Shown here: in pieces, positions 25,265-35,883 of the stretch
How the letters are laid out: every line of letters starts with the position of its first letter
Numbering within the stretch: the stretch's first letter is position 1
NCBI GenBank assembly: GCA_029747585.1
Contig: JAPEVF010000179.1
Coordinates: 1 to 64,000 of the forward strand
From: Pleurotus djamor
Lineage: Eukaryota; Basidiomycota; Agaricomycetes; Agaricales; Pleurotaceae
Length of the DNA stretch: 64,000 bases
Direction: 5' to 3'
The notes under the pieces: model-generated
Database searches by the model: none
Told to the model about the DNA's origin: nothing
The model's input: the letters and a program-made list of their open reading frames with translations, nothing else
Made by a program: the position numbers and the translations under genes

Positions 25265-28178
25265 GCTGAGGCGGTAATCGTAATGGGGACAGTACATGTA
25301 ATCTAACCCTACAGTCGACCGCATTTTGGGGACTGCTTGGAACATCCAATCGTGCGCTGAGTCGATGGAAACAGCCGTCAAGGGGACATACTTAGTAGAA
25401 TTATCAGCGTCGTCGAAGAACACGAAACCACCAGAGAAACAGACCAACTACTCTACCTATTTCTGCGTCCCACCGAACTGAATTGTCTCATCCGTAACTG
25501 GAGCGTTCACCCTCAACTTCTGATATCTTATCAACATGTGTGTACAATTGCTTTCGAGCGAGCGTTTGAGGGCATTAATCGAGGTTCCTGGATTCTTTGT
25601 TCACAGTGATAAATACGGGACGGATGTCATTGAGCTCGCCCTCGATGCTTGAACCTCTGAGAAGGCAGCTGGAGATGTCAAGAGCATATAGAAAGACAAT
25701 CAAAAGCGTCCGAAAGGAGAAAAACTTAATAGAAACTGACCGTATTCATTTTCTTCCAGACGGCGCAATAGAACGGCGACGTTCCCCCGGATCGTCTAGG
25801 AGCATATGCGCGGTTGACCAACGCTGCTTTTGAGCCATCGCTTGTGGGGAGATTGTCGAGATTTCGGGATTTGTTATTCCGCAGTACCAGCATGCCTGGT
25901 ATGAGTCGATGTCGAACGAGAGGGCACTAGAACCATGCGGAAAACAGCTAGATCTACCTATAAGACGCAAGGAGCTTATTGCACACTTTCGACGGGAGAA
26001 AAACGGGATATAAACTGGCCACGTTGATTTTCCTTCAGCGTCGGCCATCCCTACGGAGTGGTATATCTCACAAACGACTTCGTAGATTGTCCTCGCCTTC
26101 TAGGACTAAGTGAACGCAGTACCAGCGCTGCTTTTGGGACGGTTGTTGGGGTCGAAGCTCGAAATATCGGAGGGGGTGGTTCCGGGGTCGGTCATGTTTA
26201 GATCGCCACGATGGGTCACAAGGGCGTTCGAACATCGGAGCTGAGAGTCTATGTGTTACAGAAGAGTGTTGGTATCATCAATGTACGCAGAAACAACCGA
26301 AGAGCGCACCATTTGCGTGTCTCCAGGGAGCCGGTACCAAGCACAACCAACCCGACTCATAGACCTCATTGACGGCGGTATGGTGCTTTCCAGAGCGTCG
26401 GTATTGTCTTCAAAGACACATAGCTTTACTCATAGCTGCGTTACCGAGCCGCGAATTTGACGTTTCGGAGGTGGTGGTTCCGAGGGTACCAGCGGGGGTT
26501 GACCCAACCTATGGGCTGAGTTAACTCAGCAACGAGTGGATGGATCGATTTCGCATTTTCACAGCATCATATTGTTATCATGAAGATGGTGTATCAGGTG
26601 TCGTCGGGGGACGAGCTCGGGCTTTCGGGGGTTGTGGTTCCGGCGGTACGGGGAGGACGCCAGACAAGGTGGGACCCAATCCTTCCACCATCACGTCTTC
26701 AACCTACACGGTGTGCTAGACGCGACTGCATACGCCCTCACTATGTCCAGCCCAATTGACTTGTCCACCGTTGATGGCCTTCATCAATGCGTTCTCGCCA
26801 GCGTGGGTAGGCAGCGGTAAAATATGTCTCAAACGCGTACAACGGCGCGTCGGAGCTGGTTGCTAGTTTCTACAGGATATATCTGTCATATAAAAGATGT
26901 CTAGAGGGAAGGACTAAGAAAGAAACGCACCAATTTTGATTTCCTGCAAGCTCCCAGCATCCATCACGACGACGACCACTCCGAGTACTTGCGTTGGTGC
27001 GACGGGGAAGAAAGGAGGCGGCGGCGAAAGAATTCGTCTCTGTAGTCATGCACATGCGATAGTGAGGAGGGTCCAAGGTATACGATGGCGGAACGCGGAC
27101 CAGAGCGGTGAATGAACTGAAGGATGGGAAGCTGTGGCCGGGCACCGATGAGAGTGTCAGGGTGGATAGGGCGACGATGGGAGGGGGAGAACGGATAGAC
27201 GGTCTTATGAACGATAGTTCTTAAATCAAATAGAACGCGGTAGGGTGAATATGGCAGGAGAGGATGTGTAGGGAAATCTGGACACACCGTTGACCGCGCC
27301 AACTTAGCAGATTCATTTGACAGAGCCTCACAAGCCCACGGGTGATAAGAAGGCCACTCTGCGATAGAGTTCCAGTGTGTTCGCTGGTTGGTTGTCTTTA
27401 TGCTTCCTCCGTGGTGACGGCGTAAATGAGGGAGGAGAGATGTTGGTCGAGCGTCGCTTTTTTCAACAAGTCTCGATCCAGGTTACGTCGGCGAGTGCAG
27501 CAGGCTTGAAGCTAAAGCGCTAACAGCTTAGGTCAACTTCAACACGTTCGCGTCCAAGCTAGTCGATTTCTGAGCTGCAGGTGAGGCTCAACGTTTTGAT
27601 GATCATTGTACGGGAGGAAGCAGGAGCGTGATCCGTGACTGTGTGACCGACCGCGTAACATGGAATCTAGACCTTTGGCTTCTTGATTTGGTTGTTCCCC
27701 TCATCTTCCAGTCATCGCGTCCGATTCCTCCCTCTAGTACTGCGTTGAAGATCTGAGCATGACGGTGCCTTGGTGCTAAACGGACTCGAGCTTGGACAAG
27801 GAATTGAAAGAGAAACTGTCAACGACCTTGGATGAATCGAGCCCGATCCAAGCTCAGCCGCGATGAACAGCCAGATTTCATTGGGAAATACTGGGAACTC
27901 GAGCGATATTGAGTGAGTCAGAAATGCAGAGCATCAACTAAATGAACTGTATAACCTGGGTCGAGGGGCTTCGCAGCGGGAACGGCCATTGTGGTTTGTT
28001 TCAAACTCGGTCACCTTAGAGTGGCTCAACATTTGGGAGACGGTTGTCATCTCCCCGGGTCATAACTATTGACGAATACGGCAGATTGAGGGCAACGAGA
28101 GAATAAAGGTATACTCTATTGCATATGATGGCGTACTTGGGGCCAAACAAACCCTTCCTTTCGTGCCAACAACCACAA
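25265..28178. repeat. Tandem ~300-bp degenerate repeats
   Basis: Clear units start at the phrase AAACTGACC/AAACTGGCC at about 25733 and 26012 and a variant at 26306, spaced 279 and 294 bp. The box TTTCGGAGGTGGTGGTTCCG recurs near 25860, 26160, 26455 and 26625. From about 27.4 to 28.1 kb the repeat fades and I see nothing. No gene is supported here. Confidence 0.6.
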
Positions 28179-29325
28179 TCACTTCCCACTCAATTTCACA
28201 TTGACCCACTCAATGTTTACGCCTACGCTCTCCAAGTGCCTTTGAATAAGATGGGTAGCAGATCCATCCTCAATTATCACAGCTGAGATGGCGCGCGCAC
28301 GCAGGAACTTGATCACTTTCAGATGCTCGTTACGCCGGTTACGAGGTAGGTTTGTTTGTCCGGAAAACCTATATCCGTGAAGAGTCAAACGCTCCAGGTT
28401 CGGCAGCCACATATCTGCATCAGAGCCGTCCGCGCACTTGAACAGATCAAGGGGGTGCAGACAGCAATCCTTGAGGGTGATATTCCTGACGCCGTTGAGG
28501 TAAGGCAAAAAATCCTCCCAATTGTTGATTCGGTCGAATGCTACATGCTCCAGGCCAAACAAAGGGAGGAAGGGAATGATCGCTTCGGATGAGATGCTAA
28601 TTGTCAAACAGGAATGGGATGATTCGATCGAGCCATTGGTAAACTGGATATGACACCCGCAGCCCACCGAGAAATGAGCATTTGTGAAGCCTGTCGGGGA
28701 GAAATATCTCGACAGATTCGGTAGAATTGATTCTTCTACTGAACCTGGGACGATAGAATGCGGAAATGGAAGCGAGAGGTGTACAGTAGCTGTGCTCGGA
28801 AAAGTCAAGTGGTCAAGTATCTGCACGGCCTCGAAGGAATTAATGAACAAATGAAGTTTTTTGAGGCGAGACAAGTGAACGCGAGGATATTGACGTAGCA
28901 TGGAGGCGTCGGGTGGGATGCTTGAAAGTTCGTAGAATGAGACATCCTCAACGTTGGGAGTTCCTTCAAGTATGTGAAGTGCTTGTAGGGGGGTCAATGT
29001 ATGGGGGAGTCGAAGATCTATCTGGAGAAACTGTAAGTTTTGAAGGCGAGGTATCCCAGATGGCAATGAACATGTGTCAACGGACAGCCGGCGTAGAGCA
29101 GGCATCTTGGGCCACAGGTATTCGGTTGGTATCACTTGTCTCCTATTTCCTCGAAGCGTTAGAGAGTGAAGCTGCGGCGCGCACATGCTTGAACAACGGT
29201 CCATGAGATCGCAAACCACGTCGCTGTCAAGCGTATCGAGTGAAAGTTCGATGTGACCGAGCGTCCGAGTCGACATAATCTCCGAGAAAATCTTCTTCGC
29301 AGCCAGGCCGTCTGGGGTTGGATTA
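28179..29325 (-). pseudogene. F-box protein, 3' part (leucine-rich C-terminal region), cut off by Helitron
   Basis: This is an open frame of 382 codons to the stop at 28179 with an irregular leucine-rich pattern (for example LHSLTLRGN, LRRLSVDTCSLPSGI, LERLTLHGYRFSG), as found after the F-box in many agaricomycete F-box proteins. It lacks its own F-box and N-terminus. These lie at 43331-43725 on the same strand beyond the Helitron. Joining 43331 directly to 29325 gives one uninterrupted 514-codon frame (513 residues plus stop) reading TLYNPTPDGLAAKKIF across the seam. F-box proteins usually recruit substrates to SCF ubiquitin ligases through Skp1. The substrate is unknown, and the insertion presumably abolishes the protein. 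Confidence 0.85.
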
Positions 29326-29339
29326 CCTTGCTTGCAAGG
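29326..29339 (+). repeat. Helitron left terminus with terminal palindrome
   Basis: CCTTGC-TT-GCAAGG is a perfect 6-bp hairpin at the extreme left end. Its first ten bases are the inverted complement of 43293-43302 near the right end. Such a left-terminal/right-subterminal inverted repeat is known from Helentron/Helitron2-type elements, whereas canonical Helitrons start with TC and lack it. Confidence 0.65.
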
Positions 29340-29888
29340 TCCCCCCCTACCCAAAAAAACCATATATGGTATGCGTGGGAACTGTCTTCGGCTTTAACCT
29401 CTTTCTACCTCCGTTTCACGTCGTCATCCCAACCTACCTCAGCGCCTGTCTCTTTCTCCTCATACGCCCCGCACGCTGTCCCATCCCTTCGCCTTCCTCC
29501 CTTCGCCCTCATCCCTGCCGACACGATTCCATGGGCAATGAGGTAGCTATTGCTGTGTTAGCTCCCTAAATTTGAGCATGGGCTCTCCCATTTTACGCGC
29601 ATGGGATGCCCTCTTCGCTCGATCCCCTCCGCCATTGTCTGCCAAACAAGTACAAATTTTTGTACACTCATCCAGGGGATGTACCAAGTTTTGTACATGT
29701 TTGGCCATAGTCGCCTCCCCTTTCGGTTCCAAGCACGTCCACGCTATGGGGATACGTCACTGTTCGAGTAGCCTCCCCGCCCCTTGCCAACACTTCATCA
29801 GTGCTTCGCAACATGGGCTAAACGCATAGAAAGCGTGAGCTACACCACACATTTCGATGTCACAACTAATCGCGTGCCAGGTACATCA
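29340..29888. other. Helitron left non-coding region
   Basis: No gene is visible between the left terminus and gene A. A short inverted repeat lies at about 29655-29698: GTACAAATTTTTGTAC is itself palindromic and is followed by GTACCAAGTTTTGTAC. Confidence 0.4.
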
Positions 29889-30389
29889 TTACAAGGTAGC
29901 CTTTACGGTTTTTCCATCTAACTCTGGGAAGACTGCGAACGCATGATCCAATCCCTCCGAGTCTCCCCCGGCTCCCTTGGTAAATCCAATCGCGCCCAAT
30001 AGCTTGAAAGTTAACAAATCTACAGTTCCTACGAATAGGTAGATGATGAATCCGTCGATTTCGCAAGGCGAGCTTTTCCAAATTGGACAGCCTGCGCCCG
30101 AAACTGTTGGACCGCGCACTACGTGTTAACTCTGTCACCGCGTTTTATCACCAGCGACATACCAGGCATCAAAATCTTGGTTCGCACGAAATCAGTCCAA
30201 CCTCCGACTAACATCAACTCCTTGGATTGCACTTCGCCATCGCTCATATTCTCGCTAGCGTGGAGATACTCCACGCCCGGAGCTGGATGATACCGAGTAG
30301 CTGGATCTGAGTGATGATCAATGATGAACCGTACGTTTACCATTCAGGCAGGCTAACGTACCCATGACAATGTGGAATCGCTGAGCCAT
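29889..30389 (-). CDS. Helitron accessory gene A, 133 aa, unrecognised family
   Basis: Three exons (30389-30362, 30306-30163, 30118-29889) give a 134-codon frame including the stop. Both introns (30361-30307 and 30162-30119) have GTACGT/GTATGT donors and AG acceptors. The protein starts MAQRFHIVM. Core motifs are LVGGWTDFVRTKILM and CEIDGFIIYLFVGTVD, followed by LLGAIGFTKG. The 128-aa gene B at 42725-43228 is homologous: it shares GGW-x(3)-(L/V)(I/V), IDS/G-(F/Y)-x-(I/V)-YL-x-V, and G-x-x-(F/Y)-x-KG. Introns fall after coding nucleotides 28 and 172 here, against 25 and 172 in B, both phase 1. A TATAAA on the minus strand at 30444-30449 lies about 55 bp upstream. No transmembrane segment or catalytic motif was recognised, and the function is unknown. 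Confidence 0.7.
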
Positions 30390-30861
30390 GATACTTTGGG
30401 ATGAAGAAGATGATGAAGTACCTCCCCATAGAGTTGGGTTGCCTTTATATGTACCTCAATCATCTATTAGTGCTAATGCCACAAACCTGAGATTACGGCC
30501 CCATCCGCATCTCCCGCCGCGCATGACGCAACCACCCGCGCGGATACACAACAATCAATCTATCACATCGTGACCAACTCCAACGCCAGTCCCCCGACAC
30601 CCGCTCAAGCGCCATGTCCGTGTCGATTGCCGACGAGTGGATACCAACCCTATCCTCCGCTTGGCCACTTGCGCATCCACTACAGCATGCTTCCGGACAC
30701 TCAGTGTATGCCTGATGCTGCCGCCTACATCGGACGCTGCCAATCGTCAAGCGCTCCATCCATACATGGTCACTCACACCTGCTCCCGCACACTCAGTGC
30801 GCGTTTGACCTCACTGCCAATCGCAAAGCGCTCCATCCATGCTTGGTCCGAGGGTAGCGTG
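30390..30861. repeat. Non-coding stretch with an imperfect direct repeat
   Basis: Two imperfect copies of about 65-75 bp lie at roughly 30692-30767 and 30785-30848. Each begins CCGGACACTCAGTG or CCGCACACTCAGTG and ends AGCGCTCCATCCAT followed by GGTC. A 9-bp indel separates their middles. I see no gene here. Confidence 0.5.
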
Positions 30862-31419
30862 TCAATTCATTGGGTACGCCGTAACATTACATGAGATGAA
30901 ATAATTTATTGAAGGGGTGAGCTCTCTCTGGTATGACCAGACTACGCATGTGGCTTCAGATGGAGTAGCACCATTGAGAAAAATAGCGACTTGCCTTTTA
31001 GGACGTGTCGTCCCTGGAAATGGGGACTCTATGCGGTTTACTCCTTGGATCACCCTTGCGTACCCTCCTGCCATCACAAAAGCCTACAACGTTTAGAGAA
31101 TAGCCTTCCGATGACATTCCAATGGACAACATACAATATGATCATCAATGTCCACCAGTCGCACTCTCGCCATCATTAGGCATAATGTTCCTGGTTGGAA
31201 TTTGGTGTACACATCTGCTGGTCGGATGTACTTCCCTTTCTCGTCATAATATTCGAGCTGTTTTAATCTCAAGGTTGTGCCCGAATAGTCGACCGAGTCG
31301 TAGTCTGAGAGAGTTCGAGGCGAATAAGTGGCGAATGGAACTGAGCTACTCGTCGAAAATTTGTGCGGCATATCCAGTGAAAAAGCAGATACACCTTGTC
31401 GAGGGAACAAGACGTTCAA
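30862..31419 (-). CDS. Helitron-borne gene, ~170 aa, unrecognised
   Basis: Two exons joined by a 48-bp intron (about 31137-31090; GTATGT donor, TTGTAG acceptor) read from MNVLFPRQG to the stop at 30862. The middle (KGKYIRPADVYTKFQPGTL then CLMMARVRLVDID) alternates hydrophobic and polar residues like a small beta-barrel. It is loosely similar in layout to the C-terminal part of the 313-aa gene at 34283-35388 (DPATLDTSLPGALVEVHFTL). I infer possible common ancestry but cannot align it reliably. An upstream exon may exist. The function is unknown. Confidence 0.5.
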
Positions 31420-31426
31420 TTCCTTT

Positions 31427-31990
31427 TTATAGAGTCAATGATCTCTGTATGCCATAAGTGAGGAATATGCGCACCGCAGGTTTACGCAACTGGGCCAATG
31501 TACGCCGCCTTAACTCTCGTAAGTTTGCAATTTGTCGATCAAACAGCCTTCCTGCCTCCGGTAACTCTGGTCCAGGTCGACGTAGAACCACACGATCATA
31601 TACATAGCTCTCCAGATCTAAGACTTCGGTGGACTGTCGTTGCAAAGAGCATTTCAGTCAGTTGACGACTCATGGCTAGGGGTGTCCAATACTGACCTCC
31701 AGTTGACCACGCGACCGCATAGTACTCGTCCGAGCCACCGACCCCAGTATCACAAATTCCCACTCTTTCTCCAATGGACCAGCGAAAAACCAGGCTCCTT
31801 CTTCGTTGGCTATAGGTAGACATTGGATGTCGGAGAGATGAACACGGGACAGGGTTTCTATATCTTTGAAATCATGCAGATACCTCTCTGCTAGTTGGTC
31901 GGCAGCCGCGACAGTCGCCATGAATATGTTGTGTGTATTGGGAATACCCCGTCTCCCGACCCTTTCTGGCTTCTTGTAGTCCCTGTCCAC
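31427..31990 (-). CDS. Helitron-borne gene, unrecognised
   Basis: One exon down to a GTCAGT donor after RSRGQLE (near 31697) joins, through an intron ending CGACAG near 31633, to STEVLDLESYVYDRVVL and a charged helical tail (LRELRRRTLAQLRKPAVRI), with the stop at 31427. The upstream part (DQLAERYLHDFKDIETLSRV) looks helical. The true start is unclear: MDRDYKK at 31990 or MATVAAA at 31921. It could be the 3' part of the gene to its right (32036-33720) or an independent gene. No domain was recognised. Confidence 0.4.
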
Positions 31991-32035
31991 GTCGGCGGCT
32001 CACTCATCGTCTGATGTCAGATCACATACATATCG

Positions 32036-33720
32036 TCATTCCGGAAGAATGCTCCTCTTCGAGGTGCGGTTCGTGACCACCAGGGTTTCGGCTAGCATGA
32101 GGGGCCGCCTGATCTTGGTGTTTTCCTTAGCACTGGATTTGTAGCATACCACAGTTGTGGTGTCAACACAGCTCCCTCCCTGACGCTTGACGTGTCCAAT
32201 GCTATCCTTTGCGTCGCTGTCACGTAGTCTGTAGTATTGATCCAACTCGTTGCAATATATATGACTAGAATGTTAATAAGATCCAAAGCACGCCTTGTGT
32301 GTGCGAAACCTTCCACAATGGCTGTTCTCGCATTTGCCACCCAGCTGCCATTGAACGTCCCCGTCAAACCAAGTGCATCTTTTCGCTACAAGCGACCTTC
32401 CCGCATTGCACCCTCCCCAGTAGATGAGGTCAATAGTGGAATCTTCGGTAGTCGACCGTATGAGATGAGGGCAGGCAATGCCGCACGCACTCTTGAGGCC
32501 ATGTCCACGGAAATAGGAGGAGACACCCACTGCATCGTAGCGATCTGGAGACCCAAGAAGCAATGAGACTGCATTTCGGTCCAGAGTGATATCGGAGTAC
32601 ACACAGCCAAGGTATGTGGCTGAGAGCATGGTCATCGCCGCTGAAGATCGCTCTTGTAGTATTGGGAACACTGCCTGCGCCGTTTGGCTCTCATGTAGGT
32701 TGATCCATCTGTCCTCCCCTCCCTGAGTATATGTTAGTGCATGAGTATAAAAGACATTCGGCTGACATGACGCTCACAATTATCCCTTTAAACTTGAAAT
32801 GAGGCTCACCACCCACGCTTGTCTCCTCGACCGTTTGAAAGATGTATCCGTGTGTAGCCAGCCAATTCGTCATAGTGGGNCCGCTGCCCAAAGGGAAGCG
32901 CAATACGGAGGATCGAGGTTGGATACCAGTGGCGATACAAGACACTTAAGGCAGCTTCGGCAAATATGATGCCATTTGTCTCCTCCAATGCTGCCGTAAA
33001 CGCATCCCGGATCACAGCCCCGGGGAAGAACTGTTCCAAGATATTTGTGAACACATTAACATATCTGTCGTGGATGACCTTAGCAAATTGTGTTGACACG
33101 CGCGACAGGGATGCTATTTCGTGTAGGTCACACCAGTTCAACAGGTATTGGATACAGTCGTCGTCGAGCGGAATGTTCTGTAGTATGGGAATGCATTCGA
33201 GACGTGGGGGATTGACTGTGGCTTGCTGGCGAAGTCGGTTGATCAAAGTCGCAGAGCTAACACCTTGCGTCAGCATCCTAAAGCTTAAGTTAGACTTGGT
33301 TTAGGGCGAAGATACCACGTACTGTGCAATCAACAACTGGAAGATCTTCATCTCGCCAAAGGTAAAGTCTTCCAGTCGCCCCGCGCGTTCAATCATCACT
33401 GTTATTCCTCCATACCAGGCCTCGATGTAGCGTCCATCAGGCCCTTCTTTATCCAGCAACGCAGCTTGGATGAATTGACCCAGTGCATCGTTTCGTCCAT
33501 TGATATAATGTTGCTCAGTAAACGTAGCCACAAATGTGAAATCGTGGGGTTCGGGTGGCTGGATGCGTGCGGTATATGGAGTTTGGTCCTTGATATACGC
33601 AGTGGCTTTCTTGAATACGATATAGGCTCTACATTAGATATGCGAGGTGGCTCAAATCTGATAACCCCACCTGTGAGCAAACTACTGTCTCCGTAATTAC
33701 CTGTCCAGGTTTGGTGGGAC
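32036..33720 (-). CDS. Helitron-borne multi-exon gene, nucleotidyltransferase-like fold suspected
   Basis: One exon reads TFVATFTEQHYINGRND to FGEMKIFQLLIAQ. A 45-bp intron (about 33312-33268) leads to MLTQGVSSATLINRLRQQ and YLLNWCDLHEIASLSRVS. The part that follows (GIIFAEAALSVLYRHWYPT, DLRIALPFG-like, WLATHGYIF) has the order of an agaricomycete family in which an F-box-like segment precedes a 'GSxAL..DLDxxxP..GY' region, from memory of that family. An N at 32880 shifts the frame inside this motif. Later exons (CGIACPHLIRSTTED, the Cys/Arg-rich tail ending ILPE) run to 32036. Exon borders in the 3' half are not resolved. It may be captured host sequence rather than a transposition gene. Confidence 0.4.
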
Positions 33721-33734
33721 AAACCACTCCAGTG

Positions 33735-34282
33735 CGTAGCTCAAGCGGAGCGATTCGGGCACAAGTCTGTCGCTCGGATATAGGAAATATCAAGCAAAGA
33801 AGGGAAGGCATGGTGGATTTTGTCACGTATGTTGATTCTAAATGGCTGGCTGAGATACGCTATGAGAGAAGCACAATCCTAGAATCAGCTTGAGCTTGAG
33901 CTCCTGACTTGATGACGTTCTAATCCTTAGGGATGTGTATAGGAGAGTGTATAGGAGAGCATCCTTTCGGTCACATGCTGCTGGACAACAAGGTCACGCT
34001 CTCATAGTGTTTTTCTCACCCACTTTTATTGGAGCCTATACGATGTCGACTACTTTGCTATGGCTCGTCTCATCAATACTTATACCCTACGCCACTGCCT
34101 ATTCTACACGGCCTTCGATACTGTCTTGCCTTTATCGCCTGAAGGGATATGGGCGAGTCAACGCGGTGTTCAGAGTGGACAGAGCAACCTTACCTTCATG
34201 GGACGCATGACCGGATTGAGATGTTCCCTCGCCTTTATCCATCACTTCACCTGGACATCGTACGCAATGTGAGTATATGGTA
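33735..34282. other. Stretch without a supportable gene
   Basis: It lies between two minus-strand Helitron genes. Short frames occur on both strands (for example 33935-34210 plus) but none continues convincingly or shows a domain. A GAGTGTATAGGAGAG-type short duplication occurs near 33935-33960. Confidence 0.35.
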
Positions 34283-35388
34283 CTATAATGAAAAACACGA
34301 GAATTTACCTATTTTTGGGCGTTTGGTAGGGCTCTCGGCCTCGCCTACTCGAGCGCGTTTACCCATCCGGTGCATGGCGATCTCAATGGGAGAGTTTGGG
34401 ATCGACGGCTTAGGTCTTTGGATGCCCCTGCTGGCTTTGCGAGAGGGGGATGCTTCGTTTGAACGGGGCTGCAATATGATGATCTGGCTCACGTCCGCAT
34501 TGAAAGAATCGGTGTTTTGCTTCGTCAGGGCCCAGTGGCGAAGAGTGAAGTGGACCTCGACCAGGGCGCCAGGAAGACTTGTGTCAAGAGTCGCTGGGTC
34601 AACACGAACATCGTTGAAGTCGAAAACATGCAACGGTTCGAAAACCATGGCCTCCGCCACCGCCATGAACTCGCTTCGATAGGAAGACGAGACGGGCCAA
34701 TTGGCAGCTGAAGGATAGTATGCAGCGGCACCTAGGCATTTGGTTATTAGATGACAACTTTAACTCTTAGCCAAGTGCAACCTACCTGGCTGGTCCTCGA
34801 TTTCGTCCTCAGGCAAGAGTTCGCAATCATCATCATCTTCCTTTATCAAGGTTAGCATGGGAGATACTGAGTCTGATACGGAAGTTACTCACCTTCTTTC
34901 GAAACAGCGAATGCCCAAGACGTATAGTCGTATTCGGGGCTTCCGTCGCGAGAAGGTGCTTACGGTTACGCCCTTGTGCACCGCTTTCCTGCAAGCGGCG
35001 CAGGAGTTGAACTCCAGCCAGATAGTCTCGTTCAAAGCCCGGATCCGCGGGGGCTTCGATGGAGAAAGACAGCTTGGCTTTGGCCATATTCTCGTAGTCG
35101 GGATTGTAGTTACCCAGGGGCTTCAGACTGCAAGACCCTCGAGTCACTGTGCCGACCATGATGAGCACCGCGGGTTCATACGCTGGATCGGCCTTCGAGT
35201 CGGCCACCAAGATCTGGCCGCCCTTGAAGTCTTTCCAGAACAACCGGTCGATGAGACGCGCGGTAGCAACATAGGTGGTCAAACGGCTCATCGCGGTACG
35301 ATGGGCGGTGAGATCAATTCTGTGTGACGCGACAGGGTCAGTGATTGTTTCACACAATGAGATGGGATGTTACTGACGTGTTTGCCAT
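34283..35388 (-). CDS. Helitron accessory gene, 313 aa, candidate nucleic-acid-binding protein
   Basis: Four exons (35388-35378, 35319-34893, 34840-34786, 34731-34283) total 942 nt, exactly 314 codons. The introns have GTCAGT, GTGAGT and GTAGGT donors. The N-terminal half is strand-rich (SRLTTYVATARLIDRLFW, AVLIMVGTVTRGSCSLK). An acidic linker EDDDDCELLPEDE follows. The C-terminal half reads FEPLHVFDFNDVRVDPATLD, LPGALVEVHFTLRHWAL, SFNADVSQIIIL, then a basic tail (GKRARVG, TKRPKIGK) resembling a bipartite nuclear signal. It is divergently paired with the Rep/helicase. Some Helitrons encode RPA-like OB-fold ssDNA-binding proteins, and the layout is compatible with that role, but this is inference. 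The last intron/stop is the least certain part. Confidence 0.65.
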
Positions 35389-35883
35389 TGAAGGGTAGGT
35401 CGTTGTATGAGCAGAAGAGTGTGGACTTGGACGGACACTAGGACGGTAGGCTATCCTGGAGTCAACACGGTGTGTGTCTCCTCTTTTTATACACTGGCCG
35501 CTACCTATCTAGAACGCATTGTGTCGGCTTGCAGATCCTCACCCCTTTCATCCGGCTGGCCTGGACACCGGTATTGGTCACCAGTGCCTGCTAAGCTTTC
35601 AAACCGCTACTGCGAAGACTGATCTATTGGTGTTGAATGATCAGATCGGGTCATACCCTCCTAACGTTTTTTTTTGGGGGCTCCTAGAAGAGATTTTCAC
35701 GGACGGTCTCGTTCTCGATTGTCTTAGAGCCTCCTGTCATGGTTTTCTGGACACATTTGCGATCTGACCGACTATATACTGATCGTGTCAGGCACCGCAG
35801 GCTCCTTTCTGTGGTCCCCGGCGTGTCAGAGCCGGTAAGTGGATGCATCTCCTCTTGCTCTCGATCTGACATTGGACTGTATC
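35389..35883. promoter_or_regulatory. Divergent promoter region of the Helitron
   Basis: This ~495-bp region lies between the start codons of the 313-aa gene (minus) and the Rep/helicase (plus). A TATAAAAA box on the minus strand (35484-35491) lies about 100 bp before the minus start. A TATATA on the plus strand (35773-35778) lies about 105 bp before the Rep ATG at 35884. The region may co-regulate the two genes. Confidence 0.5.

Noticed and set aside
29340..29341. TC at 29340-29341 as canonical 5' end of the Helitron
   Set aside because: It would leave 14 extra bases in the host gene and break the reading frame of the rejoined F-box gene; 29326 fits exactly.
35407..35767. Plus-strand frames between the divergent Helitron genes
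   Set aside because: The TATA boxes and start codons of the flanking genes lie here; the frames lack continuation.
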